From assembly GCA_950295325.1 (NCBI GenBank), contig OX485807.1, positions 34,256,440 to 34,316,439 of the forward strand: a stretch of 60,000 nucleotides of DNA, written 5' to 3'. The notes under the pieces are model-generated. The model was not told the DNA's origin. It saw only the letters and a program-made list of their open reading frames with translations, and did not search any database. A program made the position numbers and the translations under genes. How positions within the stretch are numbered: the first letter of the stretch is position 1; the number at the start of each line of letters is the position of its first letter. This DNA is from Polytrichum commune. Taxonomy: Eukaryota > Streptophyta > Polytrichopsida > Polytrichales > Polytrichaceae. Shown in pieces: positions 41,736-53,060 of this stretch.

Positions 41736-44666
41736 TCAACCTCGGCCATACAGAACGTCAGGCTCCTTCACCTCCCTAGGAAATGGTAGCTCAAACCGTT
41801 CCTTCACCACACACTTTGCGATTCCATCATCCTCCACTATCAATTTCTTACCAGGTGGGCACTTGAGAGGTGGTGGTGGCTTGGGTTCACTAGCAGGCAA
41901 GAGGACAGGCTTTACAGAAGAAGGTACTGCCCGTGCTTTCTGCTCCACTTGCCTATGATTATGCTCAGTGAATGCTAGAAATGCAACAACACTAGCTACT
42001 ACTAATACAGCCTTAGTCGCATTAACTAATGCACTCCCAAACTTCACACTAAAACCTCTCAGAAACCCTCTCACCACAGCAATGCCCCCTTCTGTCTCTA
42101 CTTCATGCTCTGGGCTTACTCCTTGTTCTTGATAACATTCTTCTTTGCCACTTTCAACTCCATGAGAAACAGGTGCTTTGGTATCTTCCTTGTCTTCTTC
42201 GTCACTTCCATTTTTGGGTAATGTAAGCTTTTTCACTGCCCTGCTGCTCCGTAGTGAAATTGCACGAGCCTGAAATGGAGGTGATTGACCCTCCAATGCA
42301 AAGGTGGAAGGGTCCACTACTGGCCTGGGATATGGTGGTAGAAGGAGATCATCTCTTTCTTCTTCCACTGGTTCCCCTGCAAATGCTAGGGCCTCCTGGA
42401 CAACTTCCCATTCTTGACCTCGATGGTCTTTTAACTTCTGTAAGAGTACATGGCGACTTTCTTCAAGCTCGGCAAGTGCTGCATCTTTCTCAGTACGCTG
42501 ATGCTGTTGCATGGCCTGGATAGAAACACACTTCATTATGCTTGAGATTTCACATCGATTTCCTAATGTGAAAGCTGATCCTGAGGGCAGCTAATGTAAC
42601 GTGAAGCACACCTATCCTTCCACATGAGTTCCCACAGCACCATCTGTTCACTTATATATGAAATCGTTACTAGCTTATTCCTGACATGTCTTTTCAAATG
42701 CCCTGTGAAAGCAACCAGCCAGCCCTTCCAATCAAATTTGTCGATGCTGGATTAGCATGCCATTTCAACAGACATCATTTCCTACACAATCGAGTAGAAT
42801 TGATATCCTCCTTGGAACTTTGAAGTATGTTAAACATCAGCAGTTGTTCATTAAGCCATGCAAGGAGAATTTCTGAGAGATATGATCTACTTTGCTAAGT
42901 GACTAAATGAAGGTGTTCACTATAACCAGCTTTCAAATATACTTCCAAATTAGGAAGGCCGAAAAAACAATCAATGAGGACATCCACTACTGGACAGACA
43001 GGAATATTCACAATAACCCCCTCCAATCATGGTCTTCAACTTCCTGGATTGTCAATTCATCAGTAGGTATGGTATTCATCAAATACAATGCAGCTGTTCA
43101 TCATATAGTGTAAGAGGAACTTATTGCAGCCTATGGAGGCATAGGAGGACTGAAATACTAAAACTTTCTCCACAGCAAAGAAGCTGATACTCGTTGGAAA
43201 AATTATAATCAATTGACGAATAACCTTCTGAAGTCTCAAACACTTGCAATTAAATAGCAATCAACAAAGACAAAAAGATATGGTTGTCCTTTGAATTGCT
43301 TCAAAATGTGGCGCAACTTCAGGCTACAAGACAAATGCCCTACCGCTTGGCAATGTTGTACTGCACAGTGGAATTGGAATTACAAAAGGGTGGCTTAAAC
43401 CCAAGGCCTTCATCCCGATCCCATGCGAACTCTGAGGTTAAGCGGCAAGGCCAGAATAGTGCTTGGATTAGTGACCTTCCTAGCACTTGATTTCCAATGC
43501 ACTCTACTCGCCTATGTTTCATCCAGTCACAGCAGGGTCTCTGAGTGAACTGTATATTTTCAACCAACTGTGTGGAAAACTAGGGGCTTGCCCTTGGGGG
43601 TGATAGGTGCAGGCCCTTGTCTGCATTGTTCATGGTGTTCACCTTTGAAAGGAGGCAGTGGTCTTCGGAAGACCCCTAATTCTTGTGATGCCCGTTTCGG
43701 GAGAATTACATATAGACTTAGCCCAACTCAGAGATGATGCAACACCAAAATTCATGCCCGGTGGCAACATTGGAGTCATCTTGTCTTCCATTCTTTCTTC
43801 TGGAATTACATATAAACCTCCACCCTTGACCCAAAAAAAAAATGGCGTGACTGTGATGAGAGAAAGTTCTCACCAGTGTTGGGCCAGTATATAGGTGAAT
43901 GCAGGATATCAATACATAACATCAATTATAGTGAAAAAAAACCACCTAACCCACTGGTATCAGTCAAATATTGTAACACCAGTCAAATATTGATCCTTGA
44001 CGGGTGAGAGAATCTTTGTATACCCGAGTTATGATTTGGGTCACCTATTCCAAATCATGTTGATAATAGGGTGTTTTTACCTTGGTGCAAAAGATCATGG
44101 ATGGTATATAGACCCGATGGTATCAAAAACAAAAAAACAAAACAAAATCTCAAATACCCATACCCTAGTGGAATCAGAATTTGCAATATCCTCATTATAG
44201 TTAACCGAGTGGTATCAAGAAAAGACGATACCAGTCTCACACTGTTTGTTCTAACCCTGGCAACTGTATCTTTCTATCCGTGGCCACTTCCACGTACTGG
44301 AAAAGAAGGCCACTCTTCCTAGAAAAAAAGGAACCACATGCACAGAAAAAAAGACAAAAGAGGTGAACCTGAACTAACCTGCAAAGCCTCAAGCTGCTCC
44401 TCGAGTGTTTCCAACGCATCCCGAATCAAGCCCAAGCTCCTTGCCTCAGCATTACCTTCACTGACTATTGCATTTAAATCAGCACCCCTGTCATAGCTAT
44501 CATAGCCATCATCATAATCGTCCCCATCGTGGTTCGAAGAATCAAGGCTCTTCCCGCTCGTGCTCAGCAGAAACTCGGACTTCAACGCCCTCTCGATTGC
44601 TTCGCTGATCTTGGCGTGAAGCTCCGACGCTCGGGCTAGCACCACGCCTATCTCATCGGAATCCAT
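41736..44666 (-). CDS. PDV2: plastid division protein PDV2
   Basis: PDV2 sits in the outer chloroplast envelope and recruits the dynamin ARC5/DRP5B to the division ring, while its C-terminus contacts ARC6 in the intermembrane space. Exons are 44666-44379 (96 codons) and 42515-41736 (259 codons plus stop): 355 residues, against roughly 300 in Arabidopsis. The intron is phase 0 with GTTAGT and CAG. Evidence: N-terminal MDSDEIGVVLARASEL, then RDALETLEEQLEALQ continuing across the splice into AMQQHQRTEKDAALAE (coiled coil), the DLLLPPYP motif, one membrane span (about 275-295, AVLVVASVVAFLAF) and the C-terminal CPPGKKLIVEDDGIAKC then VKERFELPFP and the near-terminal YGRG. The extra length lies in the acidic linkers. 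Start chosen at the ATG that matches the family's N-terminus. Confidence 0.92.
43388..43504 (+). pseudogene. 5S rRNA-like sequence in the PDV2 intron
   Basis: 117 bases whose order of blocks follows plant nuclear 5S rRNA: a GGGTG start, CCGATCCCAT-CGAACTC, GGTTAAGCGGC (box A region), AGAATAGTGCTTGGATTAGTGACC (box C region) and an AATGCACTC end. Length is as for real 5S (about 120). Many substitutions, including in box A and the intermediate element, indicate a pseudogene or the head of a 5S-derived SINE. It lies antisense in the PDV2 intron. Confidence 0.65.
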
Positions 44667-46067
44667 GCGCACCTAAACCCTAAGATGGCAACTGCCGCTT
44701 AAGTTCTTGCCAAGATAACAAACAAAGAATGCTTAAGAGAGAGAGATCCCGTCACCGTAATCTCGCCTTCAAAACCCTACGAGAAACCAAACGAAGACAC
44801 CAAAGAAACACCCTCTCGAACTCCGGTATGAAACCGGAATTTGTGAGGGCCACAATCGCCGGCCTACCTAGCCTGCAATTGGAGCCATTAAGAAAAGCTC
44901 CGCATATCCCAAATAGGTAATAACTGCTTTGCTAATCAAATCACATTTTCTTGTCTACATGCGGACAGACACCCTCCACACAAATATTGAGCTGCGTTCT
45001 TTAAAATTTCGATGAGTAGAAAATTGTATGGCGCTCTCGAAGGCCATAGCTGAGAAATTGAAGCAATCGAGGGACGAATATTTCCCGCCATGGCCACCAC
45101 CGAGCGAAGCGAAGGGAGGGCAGCCATGAAGCGCTAGGAGCACCCCAACCCGCCAATTATCCCGCGCCACGTGGCGACTTTGAGGGTTCCGTTCACACGG
45201 CACTGGTCCTTTTTATTAGTAGATCATCCGAGTTGGAAGGGGGGGGGATTGCTTACCAAAGCGCACGTGATATTAAGGAGGTTTGTAGCGTTAACATGGA
45301 GACATGATAATAGAGAATTGGTGTAGCATGTGATATTATGGAATAATACGGAGTCAACATTGCAATAATGACCACGTTGATAATGATGACAACATGATGC
45401 ATGCAAGTGTGTGGTTTGAATTCTTCAGTGGATTGTTTCAACGCCAAAAACCCATGATATATGAGTGGGGAATGTGATAACAAGGATGGATATTTAAATT
45501 GAGAACATGTGTTCCCTAGGGTTTCATGATATAAGAGAGGGAGTGAGATTACAAAGGGTGACGTTTATGCAAGTTAGGGTGTGTTCAGTTAACTCTCTTA
45601 ATCGGACGCCTATATATTGATAAGTGTGAGGTTAGGTGAGGATAAAAGAACAAACACCATAAGGATACATACTTAAAAGAGATTGGATTGCGTCTTTGAA
45701 TTTCATTAACTGCCTCACAATCAACAATGAACACAATTGGGGGGGACCTATATTCAAATAAGGAATCAACAAAGGATAACTTCTACCAAGCATAACTAAC
45801 TTAAGAGAGGTCTAATTTTTTATATGGATTTTGTAAATATTTCACCGTATATTTGCTAATTGAGACCCAATTGAAGTGATATGACAAAAAGCTCGAAAGG
45901 GGTATGTTTCACTATGCTTCATGATACTTACACTAAATTATCCTATTAGTGTAGGTGACAAATTATTATCATAGGCAATATATTTGTTTGAATTGGTTAT
46001 GATGAATGTTATGGGCACATATATAGTGACTTACCCTTCGCATCATGGGGATGTTGTGGGCATGTAT
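44667..46067. other. 5' flank of PDV2 and intergenic
   Basis: 44667-45200 is the likely PDV2 promoter and 5' UTR, GC-richer than the rest. A G9 tract is at 45239-45247. 45595-45740 carries reversed blocks of the mariner-like MITE family ('acaaacaccataagga', 'cacaattggggggga'). No gene is seen. Confidence 0.4.
45165..45176. promoter_or_regulatory. palindromic G-box, about 500 bp upstream of PDV2
   Basis: CGCCACGTGGCG is a perfect 12-base palindrome with a CACGTG core, the site of plant bZIP and bHLH factors (for example light- or ABA-responsive). It lies in the GC-rich part of the PDV2 5' flank. Function is inferred from the motif only. Confidence 0.4.
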
Positions 46068-46109
46068 CGTATGTCGTATGTCGTATGTCGTATGTCGTAT
46101 GTCGTATGT
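46068..46109. repeat. six perfect copies of the heptamer CGTATGT
   Basis: An uninterrupted 7-base minisatellite, 42 bases, followed by a degraded 'tatgggcatatgta' stretch. On the minus strand it gives a short low-complexity frame, not a gene. Confidence 0.95.
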
Positions 46110-46679
46110 TATGGGCATATGTATAGTGTGCCCTATGTTATACACCATCATGCATGGAAATAGCACGCAACACTGTAGTGACATTTGAATTTGCAACCAC
46201 TCATTGTGTTCTCATCCTTTCACTTTAGTTACAAGTAAGGTGTTGATTGAAGGCAGTTGAAACTGCAAATATAAAGAACATAATCTCACTTCCTAAGTCT
46301 CAATATCGATCATGAAGGAAATTAAAAGTAAAAGTAAAATTTAAAAAGGGGCATGCATGTGTTTATTGAAGGTACATGAAATTAATCTTTTCATGGTCAT
46401 TGCCGTCAAATCGCTAGGAATCCGGACAATATCTCGGTGTGCTTAAAAAGAGCACAAGGAGAGTCTACAAGGTATATATGTTTGTTTGTGAAATTCAACA
46501 AGATTTGAAGGAGATGTCAACATTTGTTTTTTGGATGTCCATTGTTGTGCAGTGTGGACCATTGGCAAATAGTATACACCCACATTATTATCCCTAATGT
46601 TTTTAGTATGGGTTTTTTTTTTTTATAAGTGTGGTGCATTTGCCATGATCAATGTACCAAATTTGGCCTTCCATTTGGG
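46110..46679. other. intergenic, nothing recognised
   Basis: AT-rich with a T-run at about 46613-46624 (10-12 T). No gene, RNA or element ends. Confidence 0.4.
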
Positions 46680-47122
46680 GTAGGGAGGGAAGCATTGCAT
46701 ATAAATGTAACTCTCATTCATCCAACAATAATGCCCTTAAATAGTATGCAAGTCATAGATTGATGTTTATAGATGATATGGCGTCATAATTAGCTTCAAA
46801 GACCCCAATTAGTCTAGCATGCTACAAATTAAACGAATCGATTACAAACCTACGAGGGTGGATATTTAACACCCTACCTTCTCTAGTCAGCAACTTGTGA
46901 TGAAATATGGTCACGGATGATTGAAAATTGGATGAAACATCACTTGGTAAGCGACAATAATTGCAATGATGTAAATCTATAATCCCCCAAAAAATCTACA
47001 AGGAATGACAAATAATGTTGGGTTAACATTTAGTGTTGGTGACACTACACCGCGATTTACAATTAGTATTGAGCAAGACAATTAGAATTGGTAACACTAA
47101 GTACCATATTTAGTGTGGTAAG
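46680..47122. repeat. dispersed repeat, copy at 47 kb
   Basis: The cleaner copy of the repeat at 17160-17763, from 'gtaactctcattcatccaac' to 'ccatatttagtgtgg'. It has a short CCCCCAAAAAA in place of the 17-kb C15-A8 tract and lacks the 46-base duplication there. Class unknown. Confidence 0.55.
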
Positions 47123-48468
47123 TTGAGGTGAGAATTAACCTCTCACTATCAAAGTGAAGATTATCAATTTTTTTCTTCAATGATCAAATAGGAGGTTGGC
47201 CTCCCCAATACAATATGTTAAAAACACTATTGAACCTATAGTAGTTAACAAATTTTGAGCATAATGGTCCAATCCCTTTTAAGCACGTGTCTCTTATAAC
47301 GGGCTACTTTTAGATCCACACCTAACCCACATGCCTCTTGAATGTAGATGTCCGATTAAGATAAGTATCAAAATTATGCTTGCCTACCTTATGGGGCATT
47401 ACAAGTGTTGGTCCACTGTCGAGATTCTAAGGTTTAGGAAGATTCTTCATCCACCCCTACATGTGTGTAGTTGATTCAATTAACTTGAAGCATGCTAAGC
47501 TTAGATTGATTGGGGATCTTTGAAGCTAATTATGGCTTCATTTTATCTAGTCAGCACATATGAACCCTGATCCACCATATCCCATCTACATTTGGGTGGG
47601 CTTGTCTTTGTTCCCACTATAATCTAGTGGGCGAGTGGTCTACATGGAAACTCACCCTAAACTAACCACAGTTTTTTATTGTGATAAATATGGGGAACTC
47701 ATTCATTTAGTGTTACAAATTTGGCTAAACATGTATTTATATGTAACTACGGTTGTGGATATATTACAAGGCTAACAATTAATTAGTGGTTTCCCCACCC
47801 TAGTTTTCAATCTCAAAGTCCCCCATCTTCTTCTTTTTTCTCTCTCTCTTCTTGTTATATTCAATCTCGAGTCCTTGTATTCTTGATGAATTATGTACAT
47901 CTTAACCCTTTGATATCACTATGACAATCGTTTCTTCAAAGTGAGATGACTTAGAAACAATAACTTTTAATGCTACGATGTTGTTCACACAAAAGAAGTT
48001 ATTACAATACACATAAAAACTTACACACATATGGTTGGTATCTAGATTGAACATTTTGACATAATGTAAATACATTCATAAGATTCCAACTATAGATATG
48101 AAATCGTTTTAGACCTTGCAACTATCAAACATAGAAACAAACGATCTCAAAATGTAACCATACGTTTTAATGGGCATAGGTTCAATGTTACAATTTTATG
48201 TGATTACATGAACGTGGACCACTCATCGATGTATGGATCTCGAGGTTTGTGATGAATGGTTGTCATCCCAAGGAAATTCCACACCCATTTTCCTGCAAAG
48301 TTGAACATGTTGAGAGAGTAAAAGTAAAAGGTAAAAAAAGTAAAGAATGACCACACACAAGTAAGAGTGACAAAGTTATCTAGAAAGTTCCCAAAACTAA
48401 CGTCAAGTTTTAATTTAATAAAGTAAAAGTATCTCCTACCAAAGTACAAAAGCAAAAGCTACTCACAA

Positions 48469-48499
<31 letters not shown>

Positions 48500-48695
48500 C
48501 ATACATACAAGTCTTTCAAGCCACAAGTGCTATCATATCTCAACAATCAACACACACTCTTGAAAGTCTTCCTTGTTCCTTGACGGTGTTCACAACAATC
48601 TTTATTCTCAATTGCTTGCAATAATCGACCGGGTAAGGCATATATAGTACGTAAAAAACGGTTTTCAAGAAGTATACTAAAAATAAAGCAACACG
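47123..48695. other. 5' flank of the A20/AN1 gene
   Basis: 47245-47390 shares '(t)tttaagcacgtgtct', 'tagatccacacctaacc' and a CTACCTTAT end with the mariner-like MITE family. An (AC)n(AT)n microsatellite with TATA-rich DNA is at 48467-48510, about 190 bases before the ATG, and could serve as the TATA region. The GGTAAG at about 48632 could be a donor of a 5' UTR intron; I cannot show it is used. Confidence 0.4.
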
Positions 48696-49127
48696 ATGAC
48701 GAGCTCGGGACCACTTATGTGCGTGTGTGGATTCTATGCACGGGCCGAAACAAACAACATGTGCTCTAAATGCTACAAGCTATTGGTACTCAAGGGTCTT
48801 TTCGCGGAGGGTTTAGTAAGGATGGAAATTAAGAGGGAAGAATCCAAGGTGGTGGAATTGGCTCAAGTGGGGGATGCAAACGCATGCGCCCAAAAGAAGA
48901 ACACCCTCGGTGAAGTGGAGCCCCTTTGCATTGATCAAAAGAGATGCAACGTGTGCAAGAAACGCTTGTTGTTGACATCTTTGGTGTGCCGTTGTGGGTT
49001 GAAGTTTTGTGAGATGCACCGGTACCCCGAGGAGCATGAATGCTCGTACGACTACAAAACCGAGGGTCGTAAAGATCTTGAGAAGAAGCTCGTGCGTGTT
49101 TCTCATGCGAAGATTCAACCGATGTGA
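48696..49127 (+). CDS. A20/AN1 zinc-finger stress-associated protein
   Basis: A one-exon gene for 143 residues, a usual length and structure for plant SAPs. These bind ubiquitin through A20 and AN1 zinc fingers and modulate abiotic stress responses. The AN1 finger is complete: Cys84, 87, 98, 100, 105, His108, His114, Cys116, with the family's FCEMHRY and DY motifs. The A20 finger (Cys9, 11, 23, 26) keeps C-x11-C-x2-C and SKCY but has only one residue between the first two Cys, where the family has two to four; the usual Asn-Gly/Asn-Asn is missing and the GFF is GFY. The linker between fingers is Lys/Glu-rich. The ATG is the first in frame after a stop. Whether the altered A20 finger still binds zinc is open. 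The gene is isolated in repeat-rich DNA. Confidence 0.88.
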   Translation: MTSSGPLMCVCGFYARAETNNMCSKCYKLLVLKGLFAEGLVRMEIKREESKVVELAQVGDANACAQKKNTLGEVEPLCIDQKRCNVCKKRLLLTSLVCRCGLKFCEMHRYPEEHECSYDYKTEGRKDLEKKLVRVSHAKIQPM

Positions 49128-52100
49128 TCAATTGTCACGGAAACGAAGCTTCGAATAGAAAAGGGCCTGTCACGGGCACGTTGAGCATTGTGACAATGCC
49201 TTACCCAACCCAGAACAAATGAATCAATGTTTCATTTGTATCAACGATTACGTTGTGAGCACGATGGCATTCAGATCGCATGAATCAAAGCACATTCAAT
49301 CTACATAAAAATGTTTGAGGTCGTTGACTTTCTTGGTCACATGTGTCCCGTCCAAAGTGGATGGATGGTGTCGATCGCTGATATTTTGTCTTCTTCAACC
49401 GACACGAGCTGCGTTTTTAGTCCTCGTGGCATTACGATCGTGTACATGTCAAAGTGTGTAGTGACCTGACACTTTGGGGGGGGGGAGGGGGGGGGGAATT
49501 GTGTGTTGGAATTAGGGTCCTTGATGGAAACTGGGCATTTCTACCTTACCATAGGCGAGCAATTGTTTGGCATGTATGTGCCGAATGAAGAATTGTTTTA
49601 TGGAAGTAGGTGTGACATTTCGCAAAATGACAATGTAATTAATGTAAATAATCGAATATTGGATTTTTCTTCAAAATTGGCTAGTAGTAGACATGCATTA
49701 TGGAAGCCAACCTTGTTTGCAAATTGATTGAGTTCTAAGATAAATATTGGAGACCTGTAACAAGTCATACCCAAATCATACTAATGGAGTTGACGAGTGT
49801 CCATAATGCATATGGAGTGTGTAAAGTTGAGACGAAATTCAAGTAAACCTAGTGACATAATGAGTAAGATCAATGTCAAACTTCAATGCACGTGAATATG
49901 GGATTGGATCTACATTTATGGATTTATTAAAGATTGGTCAGATACTTTACAGTGATAATGATTGATGTTTAAACCATTCATTCAATTCACAATGAAGGGC
50001 ATTAATGTTATGGTCCCACCACTCCCTACCGCTCTCCACCATTACCCACTGTTCCAAAAAGGTGGGAGACCATCGGTGCAGCATATCAAAATAATACGTG
50101 CCCACACTAATTAATTACAACGGGGTATGGGGTCTACACTAAATTTACAATGTCATGGTAATTTTGAGTTATGTGGAGTAACGCTTCTACATTTCTTTGC
50201 AATGGGAATAGACAAAATTGATGCTATTAGAGATAGGAGGGGCAAAACTACAATGTAAATATTTCCATAGGTGATAAGAATAAGAATACAAATAGTATTA
50301 TATTTAAACAACTATATCCGATTGAGAAGAAGATTTAACGCATTTCGAGAATAGGCATGTGAACTCCAAATTATAAATTCAAAATATTTTGTGTAATTAT
50401 ATCTCAATAAATAGATTCTTAGGGTATAACTTTCTCATCCATCCCATCATTGTAACTTTGAAAAGAAAAATGAGTTTTCATAAGCTACGTCAACTTGAAG
50501 TTACAACCTTCACAAGTGTTTAATCTTTTATTTATTTATAGTTTCTATGTGAAACATCTTTCACCCCCTTCATTGTTATGAAGTTGGTATTTGAGTAATT
50601 TTGGACTTTTCATTGAGTATGAAAAACAAGCAATCAATTATTGGAATGTGAATACTTGTGCTTCAAGTAATGTTGTTTGTGTTCATCATGTAGCCATTGT
50701 GTTGGTGACAATACAATCAAAAGCCGTGAACATGACGTGACCAAACATTTGTCATCATAGTGAAGATATTAAAGTAGGTGTGTGACAACAATTTAGCTCT
50801 GAATTGGCCAAATAGTCCATAATTATCAAAACATTAATTAGCTCTGATGTAATATTAGCCACTAATGAAAACAAAATAAAACAGTGTTGAGCTAACATGT
50901 AGGTGAAATTTAGAACAAGTGAAGTAAATGATCATCGCCATTGCAAACATGACTCATATTGGTACATTTGATACTATATATATATTGACCCTTTGTAACT
51001 TGAGTTTTTGATATATATATTTAAAATATTCTTAATCTCCCTCCTTAAATTGTACTTAGAGTAACTGGGTCTTTGTAAGGTATATTTTGACTCTTCAATG
51101 GAACCCATTGTCAAATACTTTTAAAAGGGGGAAAAAACCATGGTTTTCAATTTGGCTTTACCATACATGGAATTTAGAAAATATTTTCTCCATACTTGAA
51201 ACAAAAGAATAAAACATCACTTAGCATTTGGTATTGAATAACTCAAAATATGAATTGTTGATGATGGAAACAACACTCCTTGCAACTAAGGTACATGTGC
51301 GCCATATCGTGAGCACTTTCAACTTCACATACAATTTTGATAGTTGGATATACTAAATCTTATATACCTCCCATGTTGAATCCTACAACAAGATGTTTAA
51401 AGCAACCCCATTAGCTCACTTACATGAAAAGATTACCCCCCCCCCCAATGTCATCATAGCACCCAACCTATGATGCATCCCCACCCACATACAACATATT
51501 GATAAACATCCTCAAAACCACATGGGGTTGCATGATCCCCCCCCCCATCCCATGTACGGGTGTGGACTCTTATGTGGGAAATCTAAACGATGTGTGTGGG
51601 TCAATTTGAAATTAAATTGCTTATATACAATAAATTTATAGAGAAAAACAAATGTATGTGTACTAATGACGCGCTAGAAAATGAACTCATGTAATTGTAC
51701 TAAGCTTTTCAATTTAATGTGATAAATGCCTCCACCACATACACATTATTTAAATCATGAATTAAATAGGCCTTTATTACATATAGAATATACTTCACTT
51801 TCCAATGAGAAAGTCATTGAACATTTATTCGTCCATAGCATGTAAAACTCAACAATTGTATCAAACAAACAAAGACAAAAGCACGATACGCAAACTTAGC
51901 CACAATCTGGATAGCAAAGCTCAATGGAGCCCATGAGCCCTCCAAGAGCCTTCAATTTGTAAAAACCTATAACCCAATTGCAAACCCTAACAAGAATGAA
52001 GAGAGTAGTCATTAAGGACTATTACCATATGACAACAAGGATGAAAATGTGAATTGGATGAAACTAAGATATCTATTGTCATGTTTTTCTCTAAACCTCG

Positions 52101-53060
52101 GGGCCTCCTTTCATACATCTACCTTGACTTCAAAAAAATTATCAGCCTTTTGAAATGTACACACCATAGAAAAATAACACCTCTCCATTAAGTATATCTA
52201 TGTAAGCTATTGCCTCAAATATCCCTTCTCACACTCACTTTAGTTCGTACATGGTATGAAGAGTCCACCCCCGGGAATGGGCAACACCTCAAGCATGAAA
52301 TTTGTTATCTCTTTCAAGTCTTATTTAGTGACCTTCTATATATGAGCTTCAAAAATACTTAAGAGCATTGTTCTCCCTCAAATATAAAGAAAATCAACTG
52401 AGACTTGCACTATCTATTCTTAACACATTAAGTAATCTCCGTGCCGAGTGCCCCCCCCCCCCTCCGTGGGCGGATGAAGACACAAACTGGCTCCACAACA
52501 ACTTCTCTTTCTGAGTGGTATTCAATGAAGGCCTCTCTGGACATAAAGGGTTAATGAACCAAACTTAAGATTGGACCCAAACTTGAAGATTATTTTATAA
52601 AACTAGGTAGAGTATTTTCTTGAGTTTTGACTTGTTGAGATTTGGCTAGAAAATGGTGCCACTTCAGTTTTCATACTTTGGACTTGAACCCTAGTGTAAA
52701 CTCCTTGGATCCACAAATTAGGTCTCGACGAATAGGATCGCTTGATTTTGGAGTTTCTTTGGTCTTGTACCCTAGTGTGAACCCAACCTTGTTACCTTAA
52801 AGAAATTGAACCAAGGGAACGTGAAGACTTCGGCGACCGACAGATGGACAAATAGCGCTTAGCTTATTTGCATCGAATATTGGAGCTTTTTGACCGGAGA
52901 CTGGCATTAGGGTTTGGGGATCGGTGTAGTACAGAAGAAAGTTGATGGAAGAAAGCTGATGAAGGCCTTTTGCGAGACGTAGAGGAGAAGTTTGCATTAG
53001 AGAAATTGAGCTGCTGTGTTGCGGATTGGTCTATTTGTCTCGTGTTTTCGCTTGGCGAAA
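49128..53060. other. intergenic, AT-rich, poly(G)/poly(C) tracts
   Basis: Nearly 4 kb without a gene I can support. It holds G10-A-G10 at 49476-49496, C11 at 51436-51446, C10 at 51537-51546 and C12 at 52451-52462. The frame 49503-49727 (74 codons) has no domain. The last 250 bases are the probable promoter and 5' UTR of the AP-4 gene. Confidence 0.4.

Noticed and set aside
42254-42523. Plus-strand frame opposite PDV2 exon 2
   Set aside because: Antisense shadow of the conserved PDV2 coding sequence.
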